The position numbers and the translations under genes are program-made. The notes under the pieces were generated by a model. The model was not told the origin of the DNA. It worked only from the letters and a program-made list of their open reading frames with translations, and made no database searches. A stretch of 20,452 nt of DNA, taken from RHKX01 sp964641695. Its GTDB lineage: Bacteria > Actinomycetota > Thermoleophilia > Solirubrobacterales > 70-9. Of this stretch, positions 14,289 to 20,452 are shown in pieces. The DNA lies in contig CAZXKG010000045.1 in NCBI GenBank assembly GCA_964641695.1, positions 1 through 20,452 on the forward strand, written 5' to 3'. The first letter of the stretch is position 1. Each line of letters opens with the position of its first letter.

Positions 14289-14911
14289 CGCATCGCCGTC
14301 GCCACTGCCGCCGCGCGATCGGAGACGCCCAGCTTCTCGTAGAGGTTGTGGAGGTGGGTCTTGATCGTCGCCTCCGACAGATGCAGCTCCTCCCCGATCC
14401 GGCTGGCGGTTCGCCCCTCCGCGAGCAGCCCCAGGACCTCGCCCTCGCGTTTGGTCAGGGCAGGCCGGTCGGTCGTCTCCCGGGCGCGGATCTCGCTCGC
14501 GATCCCGGCGGAGAACTGCGGGGCGATCACGGTCTCGCCGTCGCCCGCGGTCAGGATCGACTTGCAGAGCTCGAGATGGTCGGAGGCCTTCGACAGGTAC
14601 CCCGCGGCCCCCGCGGCGAGTGCCTGGTAGGCGGCGCCGGAGTCCTCGTAGCCGGTCAGGAGCATCACCCTGGTCCGGAGCCCGTCGCGCTGTACCGCGC
14701 TGAGGATCTTGAGGCCGTCGAGCCCCGGCATGCGGACGTCGACCACGGCCACGTCGGGTTCCAGCTCGATGATCTTCTCCAGCGCCTCGCGCCCGTCGGC
14801 GGTCGACCCGACGAGCTCGAGCTTCTCGTGCTCGTTGATCGTCCGTTCGAGCCCCTGGCGGTACACGGGGTGGTCGTCGGCGATCAGGATGCTGAGCTGC
14901 GGGCTGCTCAT
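14270..14911 (-). CDS. NarL/FixJ (LuxR-type) response regulator
   Basis: A 213-residue DNA-binding response regulator. The receiver (1-120) has acidic pair ADDH (Asp12/13), phospho-Asp58 in VAVVDVRMPG, Thr86 in LLTGYED, and Lys108 in YLSKAS. The C-terminal LuxR HTH (about 150-213) reads LTKREGEVLGLLAEGRTASR, then HLSEATIKTHLHNLYEKLGV. ATG 14911 starts directly before the first receiver strand (SILIADDHPVYRQGLE); the frame is open further upstream but has no receiver-like sequence there. The end overlaps the kinase start, a tight arrangement that marks them as a cognate pair. Targets could include this operon or acyl-CoA dehydrogenase 2 upstream, but no binding site can be assigned from this window. 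Confidence 0.93.
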   Translation of the reverse strand: MSSPQLSILIADDHPVYRQGLERTINEHEKLELVGSTADGREALEKIIELEPDVAVVDVRMPGLDGLKILSAVQRDGLRTRVMLLTGYEDSGAAYQALAAGAAGYLSKASDHLELCKSILTAGDGETVIAPQFSAGIASEIRARETTDRPALTKREGEVLGLLAEGRTASRIGEELHLSEATIKTHLHNLYEKLGVSDRAAAVATAMRWGLLE

Positions 14912-15095
14912 CGCGCCATTCTCGCACGCGGTCTGGCGTCGCCCGGCGCGCTTCGCCGACGCTCGTACGTTCGTCCAGAAGGCGGTATCGATCGGACGAC
15001 CGGGGGCCAACCCTTCGTTCATTCGATCGGTCGATTGTCCAACCTGCACTGAACGTCGATGCTCGCAGCAGAGAGACGGAACACTCTTCTCCCCA

Positions 15096-15190
15096 GACCA
15101 GCACCTCCCGGAAGGGTGTGGTGCTAATGGTCCGATCCATACCCATCCCCGGTTGCGACCCGCCCTCCCCCGGCGGGTCGCGATCTTTCC
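15096..15190 (+). ncRNA. Candidate structured RNA in a 414-base gene-free gap
   Basis: The gap 14912-15325 contains no supported protein gene. Hairpin 1 (15096-15132): GACC/GGTC and AGCACC/GGTGCT with an AAT bulge, capped by CCC-GGAA-GGG, a GNRA tetraloop. Hairpin 2 (15155-15181): GCGACCCGCC, C-rich loop CTCCCCC, GGCGGGTCGC, 10 perfect pairs, followed by GATCTTTCC, like a terminator on the plus strand. TTGTCC (15035-15040), 17 bases, then GATGCT (15058-15063) could be a weak promoter. The C-rich loop recalls actinobacterial 6C-type RNAs, but only five consecutive C are present and I do not claim membership. A minus-strand leader of the response regulator is the alternative. Confidence 0.45.
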
Positions 15191-15325
15191 GGGCCGCGCC
15201 GCAGGTCTGAGTAGGAGCGTCTGGGGCCAAGCAGACCAAGGACGCCAAGGCGAAGCGGCCCAATCGCGGGTCGTTGGGGCCGTGAGCCGCGGAGGACGCC
15301 GGTATGCGCCGCGCCCCAGCCCCTC

Positions 15326-16531
15326 CTACAGGCCGTAGGAGCGGCCGATTACTTCCAGCATCACCTCGTCGGCGCCCGCGCCGATCCGGTTCAGGCGTAC
15401 GTCGCGGTAGCCGCGCTCGATCCCGTACTCCTTCATGTAGCCGTAGCCGCCGTGGATCTGCAGGCACTCGTCGGCGACCTCGCAGGCGACCCGCGAGCTG
15501 TAGAGCTTCGCCTGGGTGATCTCGCGGACCGGGTACTCGCCGTTGTTGTAGCGCCAGGCGGTCGTGTAGGTGAGCTGCTTGGCCGCCTCGATCTTCGTCG
15601 ACATCTCGGCGAACTTGTGGCGGATCGCCTGGAACTTGCCGATCGGCCGCCCGAACGCCTCGCGCTCCTGGGCGTACTCGAGGGTCCTCTCGAACATCCG
15701 CTCGGCGCCCGCGACCGATCCGGCCGCGGCGACCAGCCGCTCGCTCTGCAGCTCCCAGGAGATGTGGTAGAAGCCCTTGCCGAGCTCACCGAGGACGTTC
15801 TCGGCCGGAACCCGCACGTCCTCGAAGGCCATCTCCGCCGTGTCGGAGGAGTGCATGCCGAGCTTCTCGAGCGTGCGCGAGACCGAGAACCCGGGGACGT
15901 AGTTGCCGTCGGAGTCCTTGAGGTCGACGAGGAAGAGCGTGATCCCGTCGTGGCGCGCGTCGGGGTCGGTCTTGGTGACCAGCAGGATGAAGTCCGCCCG
16001 CGCCCCGTTGGTGATGAAGATCTTCGAGCCGTTGATCACGTACTCGTCGCCCTCGCGCCGGGCGGTGGTCCGGATCCCGGCGACGTCGGAGCCGGCGCCC
16101 GGCTCGGTGATCCCCAGGCTGGCGATCTTCTCGCCCTTGATCCCGGGGACGAGGTAGCGCTGCTTCTGCTCCTCGGTGCCGAGCATCTCGATCGGGGGCA
16201 GGACCATGTCGGTGTGCACGGCGAGGCCCATGCCGAGGCCGCCGTTCTCCGCGTAGGAGAGGCACTCGGCGCGGACCAGCGAGTAGAAGTAGTCGCCGCC
16301 CTGCCCGCCGTACTCCTCGGGGAAGCAGAGGCCGATGTAGCCGAGCTCCCCCATCCGCTGCAGCACCGAGTCGGGCCAGTAGTCGCGCTCCCACTCCTCC
16401 GAGTGCGGGGTCAGCTCCTTCTGTACCCACGACTTCATCGACTCCCGGAGATCGTCGTGCTCGTCGGTGAAGATCAGATGCTTGCGCTTGGAGCCGTAAT
16501 CCGGCTTGACGACGCTGTCGGTGGATGCCAC
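15326..16531 (-). CDS. Acyl-CoA dehydrogenase 2
   Basis: A 401-residue FAD-dependent acyl-CoA dehydrogenase, a divergent paralogue of dehydrogenase 1. The same architecture is visible: SLGITEPGAGSDVAGIRTTA, KIFITNG, LGMHSSDTAEMAFEDVRVP, then REAFGRPIGKFQAIRHKFAE and CLQIHGGYGYMKEYGIERGY. The base is expected at Glu264 (numbered from the GTG) in QSERLV; the MCAD-type Glu is absent (IGAGADEV). GTG at 16531 is chosen because AAGGAG lies 5 bases upstream; an ATG at 16600 would extend the protein through the predicted operator and has no family-like sequence. A partial palindrome 34 bases upstream suggests repressor control. The paralogue pair around a two-component system hints at two related substrates or steps. 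The 3' side opens into the gene-free gap with the RNA candidate. Confidence 0.93.
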   Translation of the reverse strand: MASTDSVVKPDYGSKRKHLIFTDEHDDLRESMKSWVQKELTPHSEEWERDYWPDSVLQRMGELGYIGLCFPEEYGGQGGDYFYSLVRAECLSYAENGGLGMGLAVHTDMVLPPIEMLGTEEQKQRYLVPGIKGEKIASLGITEPGAGSDVAGIRTTARREGDEYVINGSKIFITNGARADFILLVTKTDPDARHDGITLFLVDLKDSDGNYVPGFSVSRTLEKLGMHSSDTAEMAFEDVRVPAENVLGELGKGFYHISWELQSERLVAAAGSVAGAERMFERTLEYAQEREAFGRPIGKFQAIRHKFAEMSTKIEAAKQLTYTTAWRYNNGEYPVREITQAKLYSSRVACEVADECLQIHGGYGYMKEYGIERGYRDVRLNRIGAGADEVMLEVIGRSYGL

Positions 16532-16564
16532 GGTCGCTCCTTGGTCTGGGTCCCTGAGTAGAAA

Positions 16565-16585
16565 GTAGACAGTAACACTTCCTAC
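16565..16585 (-). promoter_or_regulatory. Partial palindrome upstream of ACAD 2 (possible TetR/FadR-type operator)
   Basis: Half-sites GTAGACAGT (16565-16573) and ACTTCCTAC (16577-16585) are inverted with 7 of 9 matches around a 3-base centre. On the minus strand the same region contains TACTGT, a TANNNT -10 candidate, so a bound repressor would block the promoter. Fatty-acid degradation genes in actinobacteria are often controlled by TetR-family repressors at such sites. No regulator gene of that type lies in the window. Confidence 0.4.
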
Positions 16586-16639
16586 TTCACGTCGGAACAA
16601 CCGCCGGGGAATACTCCGGGCTACGCCCGTCCGCCTCCC

Positions 16640-16747
16640 CGCCGCCGCGTGTGGGCAGTGAACCGGAGTACCGGACGGAGGCGTAGGCGGATTCTGCGCC
16701 AGCCGATGTCTACTCCGGGCCGACGGAGGACACTCCGGCGTTATCTC
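16640..16747 (-). repeat. Intergenic repeat, copy A (inverted)
   Basis: Read on the minus strand this stretch runs GAGATAAC, CCGGAGTGTCCTCCG, TCGGCCCGGAGT, CTACGCCTCCGTCCGG, ACTCCGG, CACTGCCCACACGCGGCGGC. It matches copy C at 20322 onward over its whole length with scattered substitutions. CCGGAGT and ACTCCGG near the two ends can pair. A hairpin CGGGC-TAC-GCCCG (16618-16630) lies next to it. The gap 16532-16832 otherwise holds the ACAD 2 operator and the P450 promoter. No transposase-like coding is present. Confidence 0.85.
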
Positions 16748-16767
16748 CCTGGGAGATCTCTTTCGTA

Positions 16768-16797
16768 TTGGCTTGAGGTCGCCTCCTCGGCTACCCT
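16768..16797 (+). promoter_or_regulatory. Possible P450 promoter
   Basis: TTGGCT (16768-16773), an 18-base spacer, then TACCCT (16792-16797), a TANNNT -10. It begins 20 bases after repeat copy A and a short perfect palindrome ATCTCCC-T-GGGAGAT (16743-16757), and would give a leader of about 30 bases containing the AAGGGG ribosome site. Confidence 0.4.
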
Positions 16798-16832
16798 GCT
16801 CAGCGACCAGAACCCCACGGAAGGGGATCCCC

Positions 16833-18299
16833 GTGAGCGCCGCAGGGCATCACTCGCTTCGGGACGACTCCATCGTCCCCTCATCACAATCGAACGCGTC
16901 CGTCGAGCCGACCCATGAATCGAGGTCGGCGCCGGAGTCCCAGGCGGGCTCCCTGGAGCCTCATCTGCCACCCGGTCCGCGAGCGCCCGGGCTCGCTCAG
17001 ATGCGCCGTTGGTTCCGCGATCCCGTCAGCTTCATGGAGGGCAACCGGGGCCGATACGGGCCCACGTTCCGGGTCAAGCTCGGCGCGCTCAAGCGCTGCG
17101 CGATGATCGGCGAGCCCGAGGCCGCGTGGCAGGTGCTCGCCGGGGATCAGTCCGTCTTCAAGATGGGCCCCACCAACGGCCTCTTCCGCCCGGTGCTCGG
17201 CGACAAGTCGCTCTTCCTGCTGGACGGCGAGGAGCATCGCCACCACCGTCGCCTGCTCGCCCCGCCCTTCCACCCGCGCAGCATCGCGGGCTACCGCCGT
17301 CTGCTGGAGGAGATCGCCGCTCGCGAGATCGCGACCTGGCCCACCGGCGAGCCCTTCGCGCTGCAGGCGCCGATGCGCCGGATCACGACCGAGTCGATCG
17401 TGCGGATCGTGATCGGGGTCTGCAGCCCCGAGCGCGACGCCGCGATCCGCCGTCTCGTGCCGGAGATGCTGGAGATCGCCGAGAACCCGCTCGCGCTGAT
17501 GCCCCAGTTCCAGTACGAGATGGGCGGCCGCAGCCCCTTCGGCAAGGTCATGGACGTGACCCGCAGGCTGGAGAAGGAGCTGTTCGACGAGATCGGCCTG
17601 CGCCGCCACCTCGCCGACCACGAGCGCGGCAGCGACGTGCTCTCGATGCTGACCGCGGCACCGACCCACGAGCCTTCGTACATGACCGATCGCGAGGTTC
17701 GCGACGAGCTGATCACGCTGCTGATCGCCGGCCACGAGACGACGGCGAACGCGCTGTCGTGGGCCTTCGAGCGGATCCTCCGCCATCCGTTGGTCCACGA
17801 CCGGCTCGTTGCCGGTCTCGGCGAGGACGCCGATCCCTACCTCGACGCCGTCGTCAAGGAGACGCTGCGCCAGCGGCCGATCCTGCCGATCACGGCCCGC
17901 CGCCTGACCGAGGATCGCGAGGTCGGCGAGTACACCTACCCGCGCGGCTGGACGCTGATGCCCTGCATCTACCTGATCCACCAGGATCCGCGGGTCTTCC
18001 CGGAGCCGGACAAGTTCCGGCCCGAGCGTTTCCTCGAGGATCCGAAGCCGAGCTCCCGGGTCTGGGTGCCGTTCGGCGCCGGATCCAGGCATTGCGTCGG
18101 CTCGCACCTGGCGCAGATGACGATCAAGACCGTGATCTCGACCGTGCTCGATCGAGCGGTGCTCGAGGCCAACCCCGATCCGGAGCCGATCGTTCGCAAC
18201 AACATGACGTTGGCGCCCGGTTATGGGGCGACCGCGACGCTGGTTGGACCACGGCGCTCGCGGGTGCGTAGCACGGAGCCCTCGCCGGTCAAGCCCTGA
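16833..18299 (+). CDS. Cytochrome P450 monooxygenase
   Basis: A 488-residue soluble bacterial P450, a heme-thiolate enzyme that inserts one oxygen from O2 and needs a separate redox partner, none of which is encoded here. Signatures: I-helix AGHETT (299-304), K-helix ETLR (Glu343-Arg346), FRPERF, and the heme loop FGAGSRHCVG with ligand Cys421. LPPGPRAPGLAQMRRWFRDP near residue 46 resembles the proline-rich start of CYP110-like and eukaryote-like class II P450s, and HRHHRRLLAPPFHP is the C-helix region. GTG 16833 is chosen because AAGGGG lies 6 bases upstream. This leaves a disordered Ser/Glu-rich N-terminus of about 45 residues, longer than usual, so a later start is possible. It lies between repeat copy A and the c-di-GMP gene. 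The substrate is unknown; fatty acids or alkanes would fit the neighbourhood. Confidence 0.94.
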   Translation: MSAAGHHSLRDDSIVPSSQSNASVEPTHESRSAPESQAGSLEPHLPPGPRAPGLAQMRRWFRDPVSFMEGNRGRYGPTFRVKLGALKRCAMIGEPEAAWQVLAGDQSVFKMGPTNGLFRPVLGDKSLFLLDGEEHRHHRRLLAPPFHPRSIAGYRRLLEEIAAREIATWPTGEPFALQAPMRRITTESIVRIVIGVCSPERDAAIRRLVPEMLEIAENPLALMPQFQYEMGGRSPFGKVMDVTRRLEKELFDEIGLRRHLADHERGSDVLSMLTAAPTHEPSYMTDREVRDELITLLIAGHETTANALSWAFERILRHPLVHDRLVAGLGEDADPYLDAVVKETLRQRPILPITARRLTEDREVGEYTYPRGWTLMPCIYLIHQDPRVFPEPDKFRPERFLEDPKPSSRVWVPFGAGSRHCVGSHLAQMTIKTVISTVLDRAVLEANPDPEPIVRNNMTLAPGYGATATLVGPRRSRVRSTEPSPVKP

Positions 18300-18306
18300 C
18301 TTTCCG

Positions 18307-18330
18307 GAAACCGCATCTATAAGCGGTTTC
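18307..18330 (+). terminator. Hairpin after the P450 gene
   Basis: GAAACCGC (18307-18314), loop ATCTATAA, GCGGTTTC (18323-18330): 8 perfect pairs starting 7 bases after the P450 stop. It has no U-tract, but its position suits termination. It suggests that the next gene has its own promoter. Confidence 0.5.
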
Positions 18331-18390
18331 TGGGCGACGCCATCCAAATCTGCACGAGGGGGTGCGGGTTAACGCTTTTCGGCAGGTGCG

Positions 18391-18413
18391 CCGATAGACG
18401 CCTCGTATATCGG
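18391..18413 (+). promoter_or_regulatory. Inverted repeat and possible promoter before the GGDEF/HD-GYP gene
   Basis: CCGATA (18391-18396) and TATCGG (18408-18413) form an inverted repeat around 11 bases containing GTATAT, the most AT-rich stretch in the 165-base gap. It lies about 50 bases before ATG 18465. It may be a -10 region or a dyad operator; no -35 is clear. Confidence 0.3.
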
Positions 18414-18464
18414 TCTTGTCGTGGGTCCTGTCGGGGGTGGGGTTCGGAAGGACATTCAAAGCAG

Positions 18465-20195
18465 ATGGGTTTGGCAGTTTTCGAAGGGGCGAAGGTCGTC
18501 GATGGCGCGGCGACAGCGACGCTCGATCCCGGCTACACGCGGGGATCCGATCGACGCCAGGTCGCGCCGCTCGCACGGGCGGGCGGCTATGTGACGCTGG
18601 CGGGCGGCGCGCTCGGCATGTTCGGCGTGCTGCTGCCGCATCCGGCGTCCTTCGACGTCACGGCGCTGCTGATCACCCAGTCGACGTCGATCATCTTCGC
18701 CTTCGTCTACCTGCTGATGGCCGACCGGTTGCCGATGTGGGCGGTCCGAGTCGGGCCCCCGGCGGGCATCCTCCAGGTCACCGCCGGCGTCATCTTCACC
18801 CACGACCCGACCACGGCCTACAACCTCTTCTACCTGTGGCCGTGCTTCTACGCCTTCTACTTCCTGCCGCGACTCGACGCCGCGCTCAACATCCTCTTCC
18901 TCGGTGTCTGCTACGGGGCCGCGATCCTCTTCATGTCGCAGTCCGGGGACACCGAGACCTCCGACTTCAGCACCGGGACGCTGACCTACCAGTTCGTCGT
19001 CACCGTCGGCAGCCTCGGCATCGCCGGACTGATGATGCATGGGCTGCGCACCCGGGTGAACCGGCTGTGGACCTCGCTCTCGGGTGCCGCGCGGACCGAC
19101 CTGCTCACCGGCTTCATCAACAGCCACGGCGTCAACGAGACGCTGATGAACGAGATCGAGCGCGCTCGCCACGACGGCCAGCGGGTCGGCTTGCTCGCCG
19201 TCCAGCTCGTCGGCCTGCGCCAGCTCAACAAGCAGCGCGGATATGAGACGGGGGACGAGGTGCTGCGCGAGATGGCCCACCTGCTGAACGAGTCGACCCG
19301 GCGCATCGACACCGTCGGCAGGATCGCCGCCGACGAGTTCGTCGTCGTCCTGCCGCAGACCGACGAGCACACCGGCTTCCTGCTCGCCGAGCAGATCCTG
19401 ATCCGGCTGCGGCGCGCCTATCGCGAGCGCGACTACAACCTGAGCGCCAGCGTCGGCGTCGCCGTCTTCCCCAAGCACGCAGCCAACGCGGAGGAGCTGC
19501 TGCAGGCAGCGACCGCGGGCGCCAGCGCGGCGTTGGCGCTGGGCAGCGATCGTGCCGTCGTCTACAGCCAGGATCTCGAGGGGGCGATGGAGGGCGGGGC
19601 CGCCTCCTCGCCCAAGGAGGGGCGTGCCCAGCTCAACACGGTGCTCAGCCTCGCCGAGGTGCTCGACCTGCGCGACTCCCGCAACGTCGACCACTCGATG
19701 GCCGTCGCCCGCTACGCCGAGATGATCGGCCGCGACCTGGGGCTGCCCGAGCAGCGGCTCCATCGTCTGCGCCTCGCCGGGATGCTGCACGACATCGGCA
19801 AGGTCGGCATCGCCGACGCGATCCTCGACAAGCCGGGCCCGCTGTCCCCCTCGGAGTGGGACCAGGTGCGGAGGCATCCCGAGATGGCGGCGCGCATCCT
19901 CGCCGCCCGCGAGCTCACCGACATCCGTGAGTGGATCCTCGCCCGCCACGAGCAGCCCGACGGTCATGGGTATCCCCGCGGCCTGAAGGGGGACGAGATC
20001 CCGCTCGAGTCCCGCATCCTCGCGGTCGCGGAGGCCTACGACTCGATGACCAGCGAACGCCCCTACCGTCCCGCGAAGACGAGGGACGAGGCGATCGAGG
20101 AGATGGGCCGCTACGCCGGCATCCAGTTCGACGGCGCCGTGGTGGACGCCTTCGTGAGGGTGATCAACCGGGCCGAGATCGGCGCGGCGGTCTGA
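18465..20195 (+). CDS. Membrane GGDEF (degenerate) / HD-GYP c-di-GMP signalling protein
   Basis: A 576-residue inner-membrane protein. About six hydrophobic segments (from YVTLAGGALGMFGVLLP near 43 to FVVTVGSLGIAGLMMHGL near 190) form an unnamed sensor. A GGDEF domain follows (DLLTGFINSHG start): its signature is AADEF (Ala288-Ala289-Asp290), so the two Gly needed for GTP binding are lost and cyclase activity is doubtful. RRID upstream keeps the RxxD inhibitory-site pattern. The C-terminal HD-GYP domain is intact: VDHSMAVARYAE, MLHDIGK (His442-Asp443), RHPEMAARIL, RHEQPDGHGYP (His495, Gly502-Tyr-Pro), and VAEAYDSMTSERPYR. It should hydrolyse c-di-GMP to GMP or pGpG, with the dead GGDEF perhaps sensing GTP or c-di-GMP. 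It shares strand with the P450, but a hairpin separates them. Repeat copy B begins right after its stop. Confidence 0.92.
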   Translation: MGLAVFEGAKVVDGAATATLDPGYTRGSDRRQVAPLARAGGYVTLAGGALGMFGVLLPHPASFDVTALLITQSTSIIFAFVYLLMADRLPMWAVRVGPPAGILQVTAGVIFTHDPTTAYNLFYLWPCFYAFYFLPRLDAALNILFLGVCYGAAILFMSQSGDTETSDFSTGTLTYQFVVTVGSLGIAGLMMHGLRTRVNRLWTSLSGAARTDLLTGFINSHGVNETLMNEIERARHDGQRVGLLAVQLVGLRQLNKQRGYETGDEVLREMAHLLNESTRRIDTVGRIAADEFVVVLPQTDEHTGFLLAEQILIRLRRAYRERDYNLSASVGVAVFPKHAANAEELLQAATAGASAALALGSDRAVVYSQDLEGAMEGGAASSPKEGRAQLNTVLSLAEVLDLRDSRNVDHSMAVARYAEMIGRDLGLPEQRLHRLRLAGMLHDIGKVGIADAILDKPGPLSPSEWDQVRRHPEMAARILAARELTDIREWILARHEQPDGHGYPRGLKGDEIPLESRILAVAEAYDSMTSERPYRPAKTRDEAIEEMGRYAGIQFDGAVVDAFVRVINRAEIGAAV

Positions 20196-20293
20196 GAGAT
20201 AACTGCCGGAGTGTCCTCCGGGGCCTTCGGCCCCGTCCGGGACTCCGGTGCACTGCCCACACGCGGCGGCGCCAAGATCACGGCACCTCCTCG
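20196..20293 (+). repeat. Intergenic repeat, copy B (short form with hairpin)
   Basis: It starts at the base after the HD-GYP stop: GAGATAACTGCCGGAGTGTC, then CTCCG, a short insert GGGGCC-TTC-GGCCCC hairpin (20220-20234), then GTCCGGGACTCCGG and CACTGCCCACACGCGGCGGC. The outer CCGGAGT/ACTCCGG arms close a larger stem, so this copy probably also serves as the transcription terminator. The middle section of about 46 bases found in copies A and C is replaced by the short hairpin. Confidence 0.88.
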
Positions 20294-20321
20294 GGCTACG
20301 CCCTGCGGGGGATGCCGGATC

Positions 20322-20452
20322 GAGATAACTGCCGGAGTGTCCTCCGTCGGCCCGGAGTGGATGTCGGCTTACGCAGGACCACCTACGCCTCCGTCCGGGG
20401 ACTCCGGTGCACTGCCCACACGCGGCGGCGCCAAGATCACGGCACCTCCTCG
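20322..20452 (+). repeat. Intergenic repeat, copy C (long form, cut by window end)
   Basis: A direct repeat of copy B after a 28-base spacer containing GGGC-TAC-GCCC. It opens with the same 25 bases (20322-20346 = 20196-20220), keeps the long middle section shared with copy A (TCGGCCCGGAGT, CTACGCCTCC), and its last 55 bases (20398-20452) are identical to 20239-20293. The window ends exactly at the end of that identity. Confidence 0.9.

Noticed and set aside
15155..15181. Simple terminator of acyl-CoA dehydrogenase 2
   Set aside because: The hairpin is 145 bases beyond the stop, and the pyrimidine run follows it on the plus strand, not the minus strand. It was therefore treated as part of a plus-strand RNA candidate, with low certainty.
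15182..15325. Short plus-strand open frame ending in AKRPNRGSLGP
   Set aside because: It is about 20 codons without a start codon, ribosome site or recognisable family, next to the ACAD 2 stop on the other strand.
14289..15467. N-terminal extension of the kinase frame into the response-regulator gene and beyond
   Set aside because: The extension is out of frame with the confident response regulator and has Arg-rich shadow composition; the kinase begins near 14288 or 14273.
20196..20452. Insertion-sequence ends
   Set aside because: There is no transposase-like coding in or beside the repeats, and no target duplication can be seen. Kept as an intergenic repeat family.

Overview
This is a GC-rich window (most codons end in G or C) with actinobacterial features: GTG starts, TANNNT -10 boxes 7-11 bases from the start codon, and dense short intergenic regions. 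Two lysine-rich secreted proteins, a TolB-like/Calx-beta surface protein and many SDR and acyl-CoA genes suggest the Thermoleophilia/Solirubrobacterales. That placement is inferred from protein style, not from a marker gene. There is no rRNA, tRNA, transposase or CRISPR array.

Layout. 1-498: 3' end of glycerol kinase, preceded by a fold-back inverted duplication that looks like a contig-end artefact. 559-1275 (-): secreted Lys-rich protein. 1497-3489 (+): an extended SDR/thioester-reductase-like protein and a PlsC-type acyltransferase, separated by a tandem 71-base element whose two copies share a perfect stem with five compensatory base-pair changes. 3480-4394 (-): metallo-beta-lactamase-fold hydrolase, overlapping plsC tail to tail. 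4471-6866 (+): enoyl-CoA-reductase-like SDR coupled by ATGA to a DHA2-type MFS exporter. 7016-8874 (+): frameshifted TolB/Calx-beta protein plus an in-frame remnant after its stop. 8998-9825 (+): FabG-like SDR.

9878-16531 is entirely on the minus strand. In transcription order it holds acyl-CoA dehydrogenase 2, a 414-base gap with a candidate structured RNA, a LuxR-type response regulator, a sensorless hybrid histidine kinase, acyl-CoA dehydrogenase 1, a GNAT acetyltransferase and an AAA_14/DUF4143 ATPase. The regulator, kinase and acyl-CoA dehydrogenase 1 are packed like one operon. 16833-20195 (+): cytochrome P450 and a membrane GGDEF/HD-GYP protein with a degenerate AADEF motif. This pair is bracketed by copies of an intergenic repeat in inverted orientation, and the window ends inside the third copy.

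The common theme is acyl-lipid chemistry: acyl transfer, thioester or ketoacyl reduction, enoyl reduction, acyl-CoA dehydrogenation and P450 oxidation, together with export and phosphorelay/c-di-GMP signalling. The signals most likely to be new are the covarying tandem element at 2624-2792, the hairpin RNA candidate at 15096-15190, and the repeat family at 16640-16747 and 20196-20452.
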